From the NCBI RefSeq assembly GCF_001039355.2, contig NW_019775718.1, positions 88,751 to 152,750 of the forward strand: a stretch of DNA of 64,000 bases, written 5' to 3'. The stretch's first letter is position 1, and each line of letters begins with the position of its first letter. The position numbers and the translations under genes are program-made. The notes beneath the pieces were generated by a model. It was given only the letters and a program-made list of their open reading frames with translations, searched no databases and had not been told where the DNA came from. This stretch comes from Lingula anatina (Eukaryota; Brachiopoda; Lingulata; Lingulida; Lingulidae). Shown piece by piece: positions 62,401 to 64,000 of this stretch.

Positions 62401-64000
62401 CTTCTTGTTCTCATCTTCAACAGCCTGAAAACAATTAGAATTAATCACTAAACTGACTTAAAATACAATTGTGAAAACTTCCCAAAATGATAGCTTTTAA
62501 ACCTTAATTATACTCTTAATAAAAATCCTGAAACATCCTAGAAATGAAAATCAATATTGAATTGTGATTCTTCTTGTGAAGCTTTATCAAAAAATAACAC
62601 AAAAAAATTGGAAATATTTTTGATAATTTGTTTGACATTGTATCAAAAGTCTGAATCCAAAATGTTTTAGACATTGGATAGTAAAAAAAGTTTCCAAGAA
62701 ATCTTGAATAAAAATTTAATATACATGTTAAACCACAAAAAGAGAAAACAATCAATACAGAAAAATCCATTGAACAGTGGACAACAGGTAGCTACTGAAA
62801 AGCAATACTCGAAACAAATAATAAAAAAAAAAAGAAAACACAAAGCACTGCAAAAAATCAAAATAAAATCAAAAACAAAAAAAATGCACATGCACCTGAA
62901 AAAATGGTGATTTTTTTAAACAACACACTGCCCTTTTTAAAGAAGTCTTAGTTTTAAAGATATGATTTTTCAAAGAAACCACTTACCGAAACTGCTAATG
63001 CAGGCCGAGGGGGCACCCATTCTTTGGCCATGTATTTTTTCCTCTCATACTTATCTCGTATAAAATGTTCTAAAGGACTGTGTAAAAGTGAGTTAGGGAA
63101 CAATAAACACATATATAACACACAAAAAATGTGCCAGTGGGATAGTACTTCACAAAAAGCATTTCTAGTATACAACATAATATACAGCATTCCAACTCAT
63201 AGTATGATGTATAATTCACAAACATCATGCAGCAAATATATGCGTTTGCATATAAACAACATTTACATTAAACATTTTTTCAAAAGCCCATGCATGATAC
63301 ACCCAACAACTTACTGGTATCTTAATAACTGGGGGAACAAATTCTTTAGCCATATATTTCTTCTGTTCATACTTTTGCCTTATCAGAATTTCCAGTGGTC
63401 TCAAAGTTGAGGTAAATAAAATTCAAAGCAAAGTTCAGTGGTACAAAATCAAAATGTAAACAGAAAAAATACACTAATGCTTCTACAAAGTTTTCAAATA
63501 AGACAAAAGCTTCTATTTACAAAATAATTTAGAATAATGAAACATGAACTTACAACCAGCTATGAATAGTATACTGCATATTTTAAATATATTTTACTAC
63601 AAAACTCTTATAAGCACATGGCAAGGATACGAGTCAGTCTGTGGTCTTCTGAAATTATCAGGCAGATATGCTTCATAGACAGCTCGTCCTCTGCTATTCC
63701 CCATCTCCTGCATCATCTGAGGTAAATATATTATCAAAATTAATTTGACTAAAAATACAAAGATGGCTAAGTACTAACACAATTGTAATACCTGTTAAGT
63801 ATAACCTAATTTTACTGTACACATAATCAAATATATAAATTCTTTATCTCAAAAGACAACTTCAAACATCTTCATGTATTTTACTTTAATATACTCACAG
63901 CAATTTGCTCTGGTGTCCATGTGTCTAAGTTAACTGATTTCACTTTTGAAATGTGAACACCTAAATTCCTATGGATTCCAGCACAGCGTATGCAGAGAAA
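57624..64000 (-). CDS. SMAP1: SMAP-type ArfGAP (stromal membrane-associated protein), 5' end outside window
   Basis: Arf GTPase-activating protein; SMAP1/2 act on Arf6/Arf1 in clathrin-coated vesicle traffic. Exons from the right: 64000-63899, 63716-63631, then either 63399-63315 or 63077-62987, 62424-62353, 62103-61977, 61839-61579, and C-terminal exons 58217-58077 and 57767-57624 (or copies 61230-61090 and 60774-60631). Visible: the second CxxC of the zinc finger ([14 protein letters not shown]) with its arginine-finger Arg, [30 protein letters not shown], and [16 protein letters not shown] clathrin box LLGLD is created across the 61977/61839 junction. Then [16 protein letters not shown], a Met/Gly/Gln-rich region, and the end LANNLWQ, resembling the SMAP tail (TLS.QMWK). 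SMAP1 and SMAP2 are vertebrate paralogs, so the symbol is a family label. Confidence 0.92.
58077..58217 (-). CDS. SMAP1: SMAP penultimate exon, copy A
   Basis: 47 codons, [20 protein letters not shown] to YHLQQ, phase 0 both ends. It differs from copy B at two synonymous sites (Ser, Asn). Confidence 0.85.
58820..58933 (+). pseudogene. LTV1: Extra copy of LTV1 last exon (copy B)
   Basis: 114 nt with acceptor, open frame and stop intact, encoding the same 37 residues as 55800-55913 with three synonymous differences. There are no other LTV1 exons around it, so it cannot be a separate LTV1 gene. It may be an alternative last exon if the duplication is real, or an assembly artefact. Confidence 0.8.
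60631..60774 (-). CDS. SMAP1: SMAP last exon, copy B
   Basis: Intact copy of the 57624-57767 exon with splice site and stop. If the duplication is real, this nearer copy would normally be the one spliced. Confidence 0.7.
   Translation of the reverse strand, partial: VQQQLANMNMGQPVAGAGFPQQGQVMAGGGGWGNPGSGTTLANNLWQ
61090..61230 (-). CDS. SMAP1: SMAP penultimate exon, copy B
   Basis: Intact copy of the 58077-58217 exon, phase 0. Its in-phase does not fit the out-phase of 61579-61839; see findings. Confidence 0.7.
61579..61839 (-). CDS. SMAP1: SMAP middle exon with KESILALYG motif
   Basis: Starts [21 protein letters not shown], continues with a Gln-rich run, [10 protein letters not shown], and [18 protein letters not shown], a hallmark of SMAP C-terminal regions. 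Ends GVPG at CAG/gtcaga, phase 1. Confidence 0.88.
61977..62103 (-). CDS. SMAP1: SMAP exon ending in the clathrin box
   Basis: [12 protein letters not shown] to TDDLLGL, 127 nt. Its last base joins AT of the next exon to make Asp, completing LLGLD, the clathrin-binding motif of SMAP proteins. Confidence 0.9.
62353..62424 (-). CDS. SMAP1: SMAP Lys-rich linker exon
   Basis: 24 codons [20 protein letters not shown] then QLNA, phase 0 both ends. Confidence 0.88.
62987..63077 (-). CDS. SMAP1: SMAP exon, mutually exclusive form 1 (ArfGAP end)
   Basis: One base plus 30 codons: [20 protein letters not shown] then [10 protein letters not shown]. Closest to the canonical SMAP sequence (FFIRDKYEKKKY). 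In-phase 2, out-phase 0. Confidence 0.88.
63315..63399 (-). CDS. SMAP1: SMAP exon, mutually exclusive form 2 (ArfGAP end)
   Basis: One base plus 28 codons: [20 protein letters not shown] then VPPVIKIP. Clear duplicate of 62987-63077 with the same phases and good splice sites (tttgag acceptor, gtaagt donor). Confidence 0.85.
63631..63716 (-). CDS. SMAP1: SMAP ArfGAP exon (NFRRPQ)
   Basis: [20 protein letters not shown] then NFRRPQTD plus TC. The split Ser codon is completed by T or A from either alternative exon, giving Ser both ways. Confidence 0.92.
63899..64000 (-). CDS. SMAP1: SMAP ArfGAP zinc-finger exon, cut by window edge
   Basis: 34 codons from [18 protein letters not shown] to WTPEQIA at GCT/gtgagt. 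Contains the second zinc CxxC pair and the GIHR arginine finger; the first CxxC lies beyond 64000. Confidence 0.95.

Noticed and set aside
1-64000. CRISPR arrays, rRNA, tRNA, phage or prokaryotic operons
   Set aside because: None seen; the window is intron-rich animal DNA. tRNAs were looked for only by eye, so a tRNA scan could still find one.

Overview
The window is eukaryotic nuclear DNA from an animal. It is AT-rich, genes are split by many GT-AG introns, and the encoded proteins resemble vertebrate orthologs closely. It is most likely a non-ecdysozoan invertebrate; a mollusc or other lophotrochozoan is a guess from repeat style and protein similarity, not shown. I rebuilt five genes by joining exons on splice sites and reading phase.

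Layout. (1) 854-34714, minus: N-terminal half of an MPDZ/PATJ-type scaffold (L27 plus PDZ1-PDZ5, 896 residues visible in 14 phase-consistent exons); the rest lies left of the window. Its large introns carry repeats and two candidate alternative first exons that would give isoforms lacking L27 and early PDZ domains. (2) 37356-39036, plus: TM2D1, complete, 5 exons, 191 aa, head to head with MPDZ/PATJ. (3) 41415-50917, minus: an SLC17A9-like vesicular nucleotide transporter, complete, 11 exons, 448 aa. (4) 51256-55913, plus: LTV1, a 40S ribosome biogenesis factor, complete, 11 exons, 456 aa, head to head with SLC17A9. (5) 57624-64000, minus: a SMAP-type ArfGAP, 5' end off the right edge, with a pair of apparently mutually exclusive exons.

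About 2.9 kb holding the last LTV1 exon and the last two SMAP exons occurs twice in tandem (55520-58445 and 58541-61456). The second copy sits between two single-N positions and its exons differ only synonymously, which looks like an unmerged second haplotype at least as much as a real duplication.

Other structure: a 167-bp near-perfect palindromic MITE with a 9-bp target duplication nested inside an older repeat, a TTAA-bounded hairpin element, an interspersed repeat with a GGCGAC minisatellite and a 30-bp palindrome, and several microsatellites. The genes share no pathway (cell polarity scaffold, small membrane protein, vesicular transporter, ribosome assembly, Arf GTPase control); what they share is paired divergent promoters. 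I see no operon, phage, CRISPR array or clearly novel multi-gene system; the most interesting signals are alternative-isoform exons and the nested transposon.
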